This document shows, in pieces, positions 44,768 through 51,591 of a stretch of 64,000 nt of DNA. This DNA comes from an uncultured Prevotellaceae bacterium. GTDB taxonomy: Bacteria; Bacteroidota; Bacteroidia; Bacteroidales; Bacteroidaceae. The DNA lies in the NCBI GenBank assembly GCA_900318815.1, contig ONMA01000021.1, positions 51,658 through 115,657 of the forward strand. Direction: 5' to 3'. The notes under the pieces were generated by a model, which searched no databases, was not told where the DNA came from, and worked only from the letters and a program-made list of their open reading frames with translations. Each line of letters opens with the position of its first letter. Positions within the stretch are counted from its first letter, which is position 1. The position numbers and the translations under genes were made by a program.

Positions 44768-45628
44768 CTACAACCCCTCGATTACCCCGGCAGTGAGGCC
44801 GGTAATCTCTGCGATGTCCTCAACAGCATATCCTTTGGCCTTCATCCGGCGGGCATTCTCTCGCTTGGTTAATTCAATGCCTTCTGCCTTGCCTTTTTCA
44901 ATCCCAATTCCATAGCGGATTTCCGCCTCGTCCACGAAAGCCTGTTCTACTCGGATAGTATCCCAGAACTTGTCGTAGGCGTACATCTCAGCTTCGCTAT
45001 ACGAAGACTCCTCAACGATTTCAACGGCTCGCTTGATCTCAGGATTCTCCAGGAATTCTTCAGGTATTTGCCGCGTCTTTTCGCCAATTTCGGTAAGAAA
45101 GCGGAGCCAGAGCACCTGCATCTTTTTTTCGGCAACGGTCTGAGGCTGGAACTTCGGCAGTTCGACGAACACGAGGTTGAGGCCATCGATGACTTTATCA
45201 GTGTGTTCCTCGTGTACCATGCGATAGTAGTGGTAGAACTCTGGCATATCCGGCTCAAAAACATCGTTTACCAGACATAATGAATATACTGGCTGCAGCA
45301 GGCGATAATTGTTACCTTCTCCCAACTGGCGGACGTATGCCTTTGAGGCATTGAACAGCACACGCTGCTTGAAGGCCGTAGTCCACTCCATCTGCATCTC
45401 TACGATGAACTGACGGCCTGTAGCATCCTTGCAGCGAACATCCACGATGCTGTTCTTGCGCCAAGGTTGTTCGGGCATCAATTCCGTGGGCAGATACTCG
45501 ATATCGGTAATCTTCTTACCTTCGTCTAACGGAAGCAGGGCATTGAGCAGACTGATAACCAGGTCGGGATGCTCGCCAAATATCTTCCTGAAAGTCAGGT
45601 CGGCTTTCGGGTCTAAGTACTTTGCCAT
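44768..45628 (-). CDS. Rpn/PDDEXK-family nuclease-transposase protein
   Basis: 286 residues. DPKADLTFRKIFGEHPDLVISLLNALLP and SIVDVRCKDATGRQFIVEMQM give the D...ExQ signature of the PD-(D/E)XK Rpn-like family (recombination-promoting nuclease, TIGR01784). The C-terminal helix-turn region RRMKAKGYAVEDIAEITGLTAGVIEGL is typical. Usually part of mobile or defence-related DNA; a tail of a related gene lies at 50783-50870. Appears complete. Confidence 0.88.
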   Translation of the reverse strand: MAKYLDPKADLTFRKIFGEHPDLVISLLNALLPLDEGKKITDIEYLPTELMPEQPWRKNSIVDVRCKDATGRQFIVEMQMEWTTAFKQRVLFNASKAYVRQLGEGNNYRLLQPVYSLCLVNDVFEPDMPEFYHYYRMVHEEHTDKVIDGLNLVFVELPKFQPQTVAEKKMQVLWLRFLTEIGEKTRQIPEEFLENPEIKRAVEIVEESSYSEAEMYAYDKFWDTIRVEQAFVDEAEIRYGIGIEKGKAEGIELTKRENARRMKAKGYAVEDIAEITGLTAGVIEGL

Positions 45629-45654
45629 AGTTGCGTCGTTTAAGAATCCTGATG

Positions 45655-45662
45655 CAAAATTA
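45655..45662 (-). promoter_or_regulatory. -7 box of the Rpn-like gene
   Basis: TAATTTTG on the minus strand, 27 bases before the ATG at 45628, in the 88-base divergent gap with the Y-family polymerase. Confidence 0.5.
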
Positions 45663-45716
45663 CGAAATAATCCGCAACTTATCGCAATCGCACAGAAAAA
45701 GTTGCACGATAACTAT

Positions 45717-47153
45717 ATGCAAAGCCCTCAGCGGACATACATTGCCATCGACCTCAAATCGTTCTACGCATCGGTTGAATGTGTAGACAGAGGGCTTGAC
45801 CCGCTGACCACCAACCTCGTAGTGGCCGACGTGAGCCGAACAGAGAAAACTATCTGTCTGGCGGTGTCGCCGTCGTTGAAGCAATATGGCATCGGTGGAA
45901 GGGCACGTCTCTTCGAGGTAGTCCAAAGGATGCGCGAGGTAAAGGACTGGGCTGTTGACTATATTGCAGCCCCACCTCGCATGGCGCACTACATAGAAGT
46001 CAGCACGAAGATATACAGTATTTACCTGAAATATATCGCGCCAGAGGACATCCACGTCTATAGCATCGACGAGGTGTTTATGGATGTGACGGCCTATCTC
46101 CGAAGCTACAGGATGACCGCTCACGAACTGGCCATGACAATGATTCGTGACGTGTTGAAGCAGACGGGTATCACGGCGACAGCTGGTATCGGCACGAATA
46201 TGTATCTCTGCAAAGTGGCGATGGATATTGTGGCGAAGAAAATGCCTGCCGACAAGGACGGAGTACGTATTGCAGAACTGGATGAAATGTCGTACCGCCG
46301 GGAGCTTTGGGACTACCGCCCGCTGACGAAGTTCTGGAGAGTTGGCAAGGGGATAGCTCAAAAACTGGCTCTCTATGGCATCGACACGATGGGAAAGATT
46401 GCCCGCATGTCGGAACAGAACGAGGAACTGCTCTACCGCCTGTTTGGAGTCAATGCCGAACTGCTGATAGACCATGCCTGGGGCTGGGAGCCGTGTACCA
46501 TCGAGATGGTGAAAGCCTACAAGCCTGAGAGCAATTCGTTCAGTAGCGGACAGGTGCTGCAGGAACCTTACGATGTAAAGAAAGCCCGTGTGGTGATACA
46601 GGAAATGGCAGAGGCGATGGCACTTGACTTGGTGGCAAAGCGATTGGTGACAGACCAACTGTTGCTCACAGTAAGTTATGATGCGGAATGCCTGACACGA
46701 CCTGAAATCCGTGAGAAATATCATGGCGAGATTACTACCAACTACTATGGGAAGGCCGTGCCGAAACACGCGCATGGTACTTTCAACTTCGATAAGCCCA
46801 CATCATCATCGAAGCTCATTATGGATGGAACGGCTGAGTTGTACGACCGCATCGTGAATCCAGACTTGCTGGTTCGCAGACTTTCACTTGTGACAAATCG
46901 TGTGATACCAGAGTCTGTAGCAGCAGAACAGAATCGTGTACCCCAGCAGCTTGACCTCTTTACGGACTATGAAGCTTTGGAGAAGCAGAAGCAAGAGGAA
47001 AAGGCTAAACGCGACAAGGAGCGACGATTGCAAGAGACACAATTAAAAATCAAGCAGCGTTTCGGCAAAAACGCCATCCTCAGAGGACTGAACTTCGAGG
47101 AGGGTGCCACCGCCAAGGAACGCAACAAACAGATTGGAGGACACAAGGCATAA
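45717..47153 (+). CDS. Y-family DNA polymerase (UmuC/UvrX-like)
   Basis: 478 residues from the ATG at 45717 (MQSPQRTYIAIDLKSFYASVE); the open frame upstream only shadows the divergent nuclease gene. Catalytic carboxylates are Asp12 in IAIDLKSFYASVE and the pair in VYSIDEVFMDV. Thumb and little-finger domains follow (YRPLTKFWRVGKGIAQKLALYGIDTMGKIA, SSGQVLQEPYDVKKARVVI). The C-terminal basic tail lacks an obvious clamp motif. Translesion synthesis. It is followed by a YolD-like gene, a pairing known from Gram-positive UvrX loci, suggesting transfer. Confidence 0.93.
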   Translation: MQSPQRTYIAIDLKSFYASVECVDRGLDPLTTNLVVADVSRTEKTICLAVSPSLKQYGIGGRARLFEVVQRMREVKDWAVDYIAAPPRMAHYIEVSTKIYSIYLKYIAPEDIHVYSIDEVFMDVTAYLRSYRMTAHELAMTMIRDVLKQTGITATAGIGTNMYLCKVAMDIVAKKMPADKDGVRIAELDEMSYRRELWDYRPLTKFWRVGKGIAQKLALYGIDTMGKIARMSEQNEELLYRLFGVNAELLIDHAWGWEPCTIEMVKAYKPESNSFSSGQVLQEPYDVKKARVVIQEMAEAMALDLVAKRLVTDQLLLTVSYDAECLTRPEIREKYHGEITTNYYGKAVPKHAHGTFNFDKPTSSSKLIMDGTAELYDRIVNPDLLVRRLSLVTNRVIPESVAAEQNRVPQQLDLFTDYEALEKQKQEEKAKRDKERRLQETQLKIKQRFGKNAILRGLNFEEGATAKERNKQIGGHKA

Positions 47154-47196
47154 AGTGAAGAGTGAAGAGTGAAGAGTGGAGAATGAAGAGTGAAGA
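47154..47196. repeat. heptamer repeat between polymerase and YolD-like gene
   Basis: AGTGAAGAGTGAAGAGTGGAGAATGAAGAGTGAAGA: five imperfect copies of GAAGAGT. Confidence 0.8.
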
Positions 47197-47368
47197 ATTT
47201 GCTACCGCCCAAAAATATGCGGATATAATAGACCTACCGCATCACGTGTCGAAGCGTCACCCGCAAATGTCGATGTGGAACCGTGCAGCCCAGTTTGCAC
47301 CCTTTGCCGCATTGACAGGCTACGATGATGCTATTCGCTCGGCTTCGCCGCTTGAAATCAAAGATTGA
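47162..47368 (+). CDS. YolD-like protein, probably C-terminally truncated
   Basis: 68 residues (or 61 from the second ATG at 47183, beyond most of the heptamer repeat). YADIIDLPHHVSKRHPQMSMWNRAAQFAPFAALTGYDDAIR is the conserved YolD-like core, found next to Y-family polymerases. After residue 59 the sequence becomes SASPLEIKD from a common short repeat (GCTCGGCTTCGCCGCTTG) and stops, while homologues continue for 30 or more residues. Probably broken by repeat insertion. Confidence 0.65.
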   Translation: MKSEEWRMKSEEFATAQKYADIIDLPHHVSKRHPQMSMWNRAAQFAPFAALTGYDDAIRSASPLEIKD

Positions 47369-47454
47369 GCGGTTCATTGCCTTGGTGTCGCCCTCGTAAG
47401 CCTTTTCACGGTAAGCGCCAGCCCATCATGTTATCTGTTTATTCTTGCTGTACA

Positions 47455-47684
47455 ATTGAAAGACGCTGAAAGCGTCACCTCTCAATAGCCGTAGTGTCCG
47501 AAGGACCTGCGGATAGAACGTGAGAAGGTACATCGACCCTGAAGGGGTCGCCCAATATGTGGTGTCGGGGCAATCCGTGCTCACGGTTGCCCTCCCCTTC
47601 TGGGTGCTTTCCCTCCCTTGTCTACTGTCCGCAGGTCGTACCGACCCACGGCTATTGAGAGGTGACGCTTTCAGCGTCTTTCAA
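47455..47684. repeat. 230-base element with 37-base terminal inverted repeats (copy 2)
   Basis: Ends are perfect inverted copies of TTGAAAGACGCTGAAAGCGT... (37 bases, 47456-47492 and 47648-47684). The core shares GTACATCGACCC..AGGGGTCGCCCA with 33032-33238. The inner flanks of the two ends are swapped relative to copy 1. It cuts off the methyltransferase remnant at 47685-47803. Confidence 0.85.
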
Positions 47685-47803
47685 CAGTTCGAAAGCGTTT
47701 GCAGGGGTATCTCGTCCTCCTCAAACATTGGGGAGAACACCCTAAGCCTATCTGCCTTCTTGTTTTTCCAGTAGTCGGCCATGGCTCTGCCCATCGGATC
47801 CAT
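47678..47803 (-). pseudogene. SAM-dependent methyltransferase, 5' fragment cut by a TIR element
   Basis: 41 codons from the ATG at 47803: MDPMGRAMADYWKNKKADRL, then VFSPMFEEDEIPLQTL. As I remember them, Bacteroidetes class I methyltransferases start this way, before the SAM-binding GxGxG motif. The frame enters the TIR element and stops at TGA inside it. It begins 5 bases after the stop of the upstream membrane-protein gene, so it was the second gene of that operon. The remainder is not found on the other side of the element. Confidence 0.6.
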
Positions 47804-47807
47804 TTTG

Positions 47808-48200
47808 CTATTCATCTTTATAATCTTCTACTCGTTTGAAACCGAAAACCAAATAGAGGACATACATCAAGCATCCACTGATAATACACGCAGATACATC
47901 CACCCAGTCTATTGTTTGGGCCAGGAACCCATCAACGAGTTCCCATCCTATGAGAAGCAGCGCGACATACAAGATATTCTTGGGGATTGACCATTTTTCT
48001 GAGCGGTATGCTTGCGTGAAACACACACCAAGAGGAACTCCGAAGAAGCTTGTGTAACTGTCTGCCAAATGGAAGTCGTTAAGATGATGCGAATAGGCGT
48101 AAGGACGGTATACGAAACTCAGTACAATACATAGGGCTATCAGCGAAAAGCCAACAGTTCTATAGATCATTTTTGCATTTTCAGATTGCTCAATCATCAT
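47808..48200 (-). CDS. small integral membrane protein (VanZ-like topology)
   Basis: 130 residues, four hydrophobic segments (about 12-31, 47-62, 74-90, 98-119). The segment TIDWVDVSACIISGCLMYVLYLVF has the Asp-rich entry to a last helix seen in VanZ-like proteins, but identity is uncertain. ATG at 48200 or, ten codons on, at 48170. The downstream partner gene is cut off by the TIR element. Confidence 0.6.
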   Translation of the reverse strand: MMIEQSENAKMIYRTVGFSLIALCIVLSFVYRPYAYSHHLNDFHLADSYTSFFGVPLGVCFTQAYRSEKWSIPKNILYVALLLIGWELVDGFLAQTIDWVDVSACIISGCLMYVLYLVFGFKRVEDYKDE

Positions 48201-48225
48201 GGTCTCATTTGTTTCTTAGCGGCTA

Positions 48226-48233
48226 CAAAATTA
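48226..48233 (-). promoter_or_regulatory. -7 box of the membrane-protein gene
   Basis: TAATTTTG on the minus strand, 26 bases upstream of the ATG at 48200. Confidence 0.5.
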
Positions 48234-48368
48234 CTCGAATTATTTCATATTCTCGTGTAAACTCCCTCAATTTTTATTAGAAAAATGCCAAAATAACACA
48301 TCTTCATTCTCGAATTGAATGTTTTTCCTATTTTTAGTAACTTCTATTTATTCGTTAATGGCGCGCCG

Positions 48369-48543
48369 CCTCTCCCCTCCCTTGTAGGGGAGGGGTTCTT
48401 GCCTTGCAAGCGTCCTTCGGCCGAGCGGGGGGTGGGGTCAGTATTTTCTTCGATAAAAGGACATACCCCCAGCCCCCTTCTGAAGCCTCACCCCTCTCTT
48501 ATATCTGTCCCCCTATAGGGGGACTTAGATATGAGAGGGAGGC
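48369..48543. repeat. intergenic copies of the CCCCTCCC-type palindromic element
   Basis: CTCCCCTCCCTTGTAGGGGAGGGG (48371-48394) with GCAAGCGTCCTTCGGCCGAGCG (48407-48428), then GTCCCCCTATAGGGGGAC (48509-48526) nested in a longer inverted repeat. Same families as the elements lying in frame in GH2, flavodoxin and AraC. Confidence 0.75.
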
Positions 48544-48793
48544 TCCACTTCCCCCACGGACGGCAGACGGGTTTCGACTACAGAAAAGTATGGTGTTTAG
48601 ACCTCGTAAGTATGATACTTAGCACCTGTAAACATGATACTTAGCAACCAAAAACAATATAGTTATGAAAGCAATGAGCAAACAACAGTTTAGCCCACAT
48701 GTCGGTTACGGTTCTTCATCATAACATGCCTGCAATAAACAGCGCGTTACGGCGCAAACGGCGGCAAGCGGAAATCGTGCTGACAAATTTTCG

Positions 48794-48801
48794 TAACTTT
48801 G
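48794..48801 (+). promoter_or_regulatory. -7 box upstream of the amidase gene
   Basis: TAACTTTG on the plus strand, about 190 bases upstream of the amidase ATG; the leader includes the heptamer tract. Confidence 0.5.
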
Positions 48802-48836
48802 CATCATCAGAGAAACACTCTGAGGGAACTGATCAA

Positions 48837-48872
48837 GAGTGAAGAGTGAAGAGTGAAGAGTGAAGAGTGAAG
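48837..48872. repeat. heptamer (GAGTGAA) tandem repeat
   Basis: Five near-perfect GAGTGAA units in the amidase leader. Confidence 0.85.
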
Positions 48873-48991
48873 CGCTCGACCTCTGGTCGCTTGCTACCGA
48901 AGGGACGCAAGAATTTGCTACCGCGGAGCAAGACAATCCTCTCATTACTTAACGATTATGAAAATCCTTACACAGATAAAACAGAAATGCT

Positions 48992-49399
48992 ATGAGACGA
49001 ATTGATTTGATTGTCATCCACTGTTCGGCCACGCGCTCAGACCAGCACTTTCCCGTCACGGCTCTTATCCGATGCCATGCCGACCGCTTCGGTTTCACGG
49101 GCTATCACTACTACATCACCCGCGACGGCCAGACGTATCAGACGCGCCATGAACAGCTGATAGGTGCTCATGCCAAAGGCTATAACCAGCACTCTCTCGG
49201 CGTGTGCTACGAGGGAGGCTTAGACCCACAAGGGAAACCAGCCGACACCCGTACCGCCCAACAGAAGAAGGCTCTGTTGACACTGCTGAAGAAACTGAAA
49301 ACCGAGCATCCACAAGCAGAAATCCTTGGCCATCGTGACCTTCCTGGCGTGAAGAAAACCTGTCCCTGTTTCGACTGTTCGGAGTACAAAGACCTGTAG
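48992..49399 (+). CDS. N-acetylmuramoyl-L-alanine amidase (T7 lysozyme type)
   Basis: 135 residues, an Amidase_2 domain with no signal peptide. Zinc ligands fit His10 (VIHCSATR), His114 (HRDLPG) and Cys124 (KTCPCFD), as in T7 lysozyme; FTGYHYYITRDG and NQHSLGVCYEGG are typical. Cleaves the amide bond between muramic acid and the peptide stem. Short phage-type amidases of this kind are common in Bacteroidetes prophages and mobile elements; no other phage gene is nearby. A good terminator follows. Confidence 0.9.
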   Translation: MRRIDLIVIHCSATRSDQHFPVTALIRCHADRFGFTGYHYYITRDGQTYQTRHEQLIGAHAKGYNQHSLGVCYEGGLDPQGKPADTRTAQQKKALLTLLKKLKTEHPQAEILGHRDLPGVKKTCPCFDCSEYKDL

Positions 49400-49425
49400 C
49401 CAACCTACAGTAAAGTACCTTTTGA

Positions 49426-49474
49426 AATGCTGTCCGAATACCATATAAACAGTGTTCGGGCAGCATTCTTTTTG
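49426..49474 (+). terminator. terminator after the amidase gene
   Basis: AATGCTGTCCGAATA / TGTTCGGGCAGCATT arms with a 12-base loop, followed by CTTTTTG. Confidence 0.8.
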
Positions 49475-49527
49475 CCTATTATAAAAAAGAGTGACGGCGT
49501 GTAATCCCGTACTTGTTCAATGCTCGT

Positions 49528-50046
49528 TTATAGGGCTTTTACGAGTTCTATCACTTTCTGCTTGGTTTCCTCCGTCTTCTGCTCGTCAATCTTGGCAGAG
49601 ACAAAGCCCATGTTCTCTACCTGCCAATAGTTGCAGATGTCGCGGAACTCGGCAGTGGCTCCGTCATAGACACCAGGAGAGTAGGATGACATGAGCAATG
49701 CCATTTTCTTTACCTTGGCAGGCTTGTTGACGCAGTACATGCGCTGGACGGGAGCCTGAATCTGGGCGCAGAGCGTGAAGTAGTAGATGGGCGCAGCCAG
49801 TACCAGTACCTCGGCTTCGTTCATCAGCGGATAAAGTTCCTGCATGTCATCCTTCTGGATGCAGGTGCCATTGCCTTTCGTATGACAATACTCGCAAGCC
49901 AGGCAGCCTGCAACCTTCTTCCTGGCTACATTCACCAGCGTCACCTCATGACCTGCTGCCTCAGCAGCCTTCTTGTACTCTTCCGCCATCCAAGCGGTGT
50001 TTCCATTGGCTCTCGGAGAGCCCTGTAGAATCAGAATCTTACTCAT
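49528..50046 (-). CDS. flavodoxin-fold NAD(P)H-dependent oxidoreductase
   Basis: 172 residues from the ATG at 50046 (MSKILILQGSPRANGNTAWM); an ATG 11 codons upstream sits at the -7 box. GSPRANGNT is the FMN-phosphate loop, GCLACEYCHTKGNGTCIQKDDM is the Cys-rich stretch of the iron-sulfur-flavoprotein-like branch, and APIYYFTLCAQIQAPVQR follows. Cytosolic FMN reductase-like enzyme; the substrate is unknown. Confidence 0.88.
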   Translation of the reverse strand: MSKILILQGSPRANGNTAWMAEEYKKAAEAAGHEVTLVNVARKKVAGCLACEYCHTKGNGTCIQKDDMQELYPLMNEAEVLVLAAPIYYFTLCAQIQAPVQRMYCVNKPAKVKKMALLMSSYSPGVYDGATAEFRDICNYWQVENMGFVSAKIDEQKTEETKQKVIELVKAL

Positions 50047-50076
50047 AATTTTGTTTGTTTTAGCGGATTTACCCTG

Positions 50077-50084
50077 CAAATATA
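50077..50084 (-). promoter_or_regulatory. -7 box of the FMN reductase gene
   Basis: TATATTTG on the minus strand, 31 bases upstream of the ATG at 50046, abutting the terminator hairpin 50090-50128. Confidence 0.6.
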
Positions 50085-50089
50085 CGAAA

Positions 50090-50128
50090 TAAATCCCAAA
50101 GCAAGTTGATTCTGCCTTGGGATTTATG
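50090..50128 (-). terminator. terminator upstream of the FMN reductase gene
   Basis: AAATCCCAAAGCA / TGCCTTGGGATTT hairpin. Very similar to the hairpin at 42140-42175, including the flanking CAAATATACGAAATA. Confidence 0.7.
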
Positions 50129-50140
50129 ATATTTTGTGTA

Positions 50141-50250
50141 TTACTGTTTCTTCACCCGATCCTCCAAATCTTTCTTCGATGCACGATTCAGCAGCTTGCC
50201 TTCCTTCCACTTTACATCAGGATAAGCGGCTTTCAGGTCCTCGCAAGCTT
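50141..50250 (-). pseudogene. 3' remnant, possibly of a flavodoxin
   Basis: About 35 codons, ACEDLKAAYPDVKWKEGKLLNR and on to the stop at 50141-50143. From memory this resembles the C-terminus of Bacteroidetes flavodoxins of the Flavodoxin_4 type. No start and no upstream domain; it abuts the cupin remnant within ten bases. Confidence 0.4.
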
Positions 50251-50256
50251 TATATC

Positions 50257-50460
50257 TTATGGTAGTTTGTTATAGATTTCATCCGTCACTGGCTCCAGCC
50301 ACTCGTTGCTTGCATCCTCTTTTACGTCTTTCTTGGACGAGCCAAGCGTCTCCTCCGTCGCCGAGCGATGATACGTCAGATGTTGGAACCAGGAATCTTT
50401 GGCCGCTCCATGCCAGTGCTTCACCTCGGCGGGGATAGCAATGACGGTGCTGGGAAAAAT
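50257..50460 (-). pseudogene. cupin-domain protein, 3' remnant
   Basis: IAIPAEVKHWHGAAKDSWFQHLTYH is the second cupin motif region (PxxxxHWHGA) of small cupin proteins related to carboxymuconolactone decarboxylases. It ends NEWLEPVTDEIYNKLP at 50257. The first cupin motif is missing; the open frame upstream (to 50535) reads unrelated hydrophobic sequence. Confidence 0.6.
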
Positions 50461-50548
50461 CTTAAAGACCCAGATAGTTATGAGGGTATAGAATGGAGTT
50501 CCGTCATTGAAAAAGATGGCAACTATCAGGTCCAACTTTATTTATATC

Positions 50549-50779
50549 TTACAGCCCCTCGATTTCCTTCTGTCTTGACCAATGACCGATTGAAGCCTCA
50601 TAGTTTGTCTGAAACTCCTTCAGTTCGAGTTCATCGCTATTCAAAGAAGCTACATAACGGGCTTCCTCGTACATGTCATACCACGAATCAAGCGTATCAA
50701 GACTTGTCTCGTCCACGATTCGACGGATGAATTCCAGCTTCTTCAGTGCCAATGCCACGGCGTAATCTTTGTTTTCCAT
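50549..50779 (-). CDS. hypothetical protein, 76 aa
   Basis: 76 residues, acidic and helical: MENKDYAVALALKKLEFIRRIV, then SWYDMYEEARYVASLNSDEL. No family recognised. Starts 3 bases after the stop of an Rpn-like tail and lies in a block of relics, so it may itself be a leftover, although no internal damage can be shown. Confidence 0.4.
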   Translation of the reverse strand: MENKDYAVALALKKLEFIRRIVDETSLDTLDSWYDMYEEARYVASLNSDELELKEFQTNYEASIGHWSRQKEIEGL

Positions 50780-50782
50780 TGT

Positions 50783-50870
50783 TTATAACGCTTCGATTTC
50801 TTCGCGGGGCAGACCCATAATCTTGCAAATCTCGTCGGTGTCATAGCCGCGCTGTTTCATGCGTCGGGCG
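50783..50870 (-). pseudogene. Rpn/PDDEXK protein, C-terminal remnant
   Basis: ARRMKQRGYDTDEICKIMGLPREEIEAL and stop: the same C-terminal helix-turn segment as at the end of the intact gene at 44768. Joined out of frame to the end of the HepT-like relic. Confidence 0.65.
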
Positions 50871-51154
50871 GTCGTCGGTCTCGGCGATATAGCGGGCGAC
50901 CTGCTCGCGTAGTTGCTGCAAGTCCTCCTTGACGACCTTCCACACTTCGTTGAGACGTATCTTGTAGTAGTCGTGGACGAGTATGTTGCGCATCAGCATG
51001 ACATCCTTCCACGGGGTCTCAGGGTGCTCCTTGCAGAAGGCGCGGTGTCGTCGTTAAACTGCTGGATGGTCTTGCCCTCAGTGTACTGGAAGATGTTATC
51101 AATGGCCGTCAGGATGTGCTCCAGTCGGACGCGGTCTTTAAGCGGCTCTCTCAT
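50870..51154 (-). pseudogene. HepT-like toxin with deletion and frameshift
   Basis: Starts MREPLKDRVRLEHILTAIDNIFQYTEGKTIQQF, the N-terminus of HepT/DUF86 proteins. After about 45 codons the frame shifts and resumes CKEHPETPWKDVMLMRNILVHDYYKIRLNEVWKVVKEDLQQLREQV, which includes the RxxxxH nuclease/AMPylation-target motif RNILVHDY. About 35 middle residues are missing. It overlaps the MntA-like gene and merges with the Rpn tail at its end. Confidence 0.75.
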
Positions 51155-51431
51155 AAATCAGAATTTTGTCACGGTTAGCACTCTCGACGGCGAAGGGCAG
51201 GAGCGTGCCGTCCTCGATGAGGTCGACGGGACGGTCGAGCAGCGCCTCCAGGTCGTTAATCATTGCGCAGTGTTTCAGCAGACTGATGCCGCCCTCGGCA
51301 TATTCCACGAGGATGTCGACGTCGCTCAGCGGCGTTTCCTCGCCACGGGCGAAGGAGCCGAAGAGCCATGCCTTTACGATGGGCTGGGTCTTGAAGTAGT
51401 CGGCAATCTTCTCGTTCATCTGGGTGCTCAT
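51138..51431 (-). CDS. MntA-like nucleotidyltransferase antitoxin
   Basis: 97 residues from the ATG at 51431 (MSTQMNEKIADYF); the in-frame ATG at 51479 lies beyond the -7 box. GSFARGEETPLSDVDILVEY is the minimal nucleotidyltransferase motif (GSxxRGxxxxxSDxDxxV). In MntA-HepT modules it AMPylates and silences the HepT toxin. The antitoxin appears intact while the toxin is broken, the survivable order of decay. Confidence 0.85.
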   Translation of the reverse strand: MSTQMNEKIADYFKTQPIVKAWLFGSFARGEETPLSDVDILVEYAEGGISLLKHCAMINDLEALLDRPVDLIEDGTLLPFAVESANRDKILIYERAA

Positions 51432-51456
51432 AAGCGTTTCAATTAGAATTATGGCG

Positions 51457-51464
51457 CAAAGATA
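51457..51464 (-). promoter_or_regulatory. -7 box of the MntA-like gene
   Basis: TATCTTTG on the minus strand, 26 bases before the ATG at 51431. Confidence 0.6.
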
Positions 51465-51591
51465 CGCATTTTCTTTCATTTATTGTTTACTTTCCCCGTT
51501 AAAGATGCAAAAAGCGGGCGAAGAATCAATCGCTGCGGACATTCGAGGCCGAGTTACCCGTCATCTGACGGATAAGGTCGCCGATTTACAA

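Larger units (their letters stand above)
48201..48991. other. intergenic region rich in repeats
   Basis: No gene supported. Holds palindromic elements (48369-48440, 48464-48543), direct repeats ATGATACTTAGCA (48608-48650), a plus-strand -7 box TAACTTTG (48794-48801), and a heptamer tract (48837-48872). Confidence 0.6.

Noticed and set aside
48992-49399. Prophage remnant around the amidase
   Set aside because: Only the amidase is phage-like; no structural, integrase or lysis genes are adjacent, so no prophage is called.
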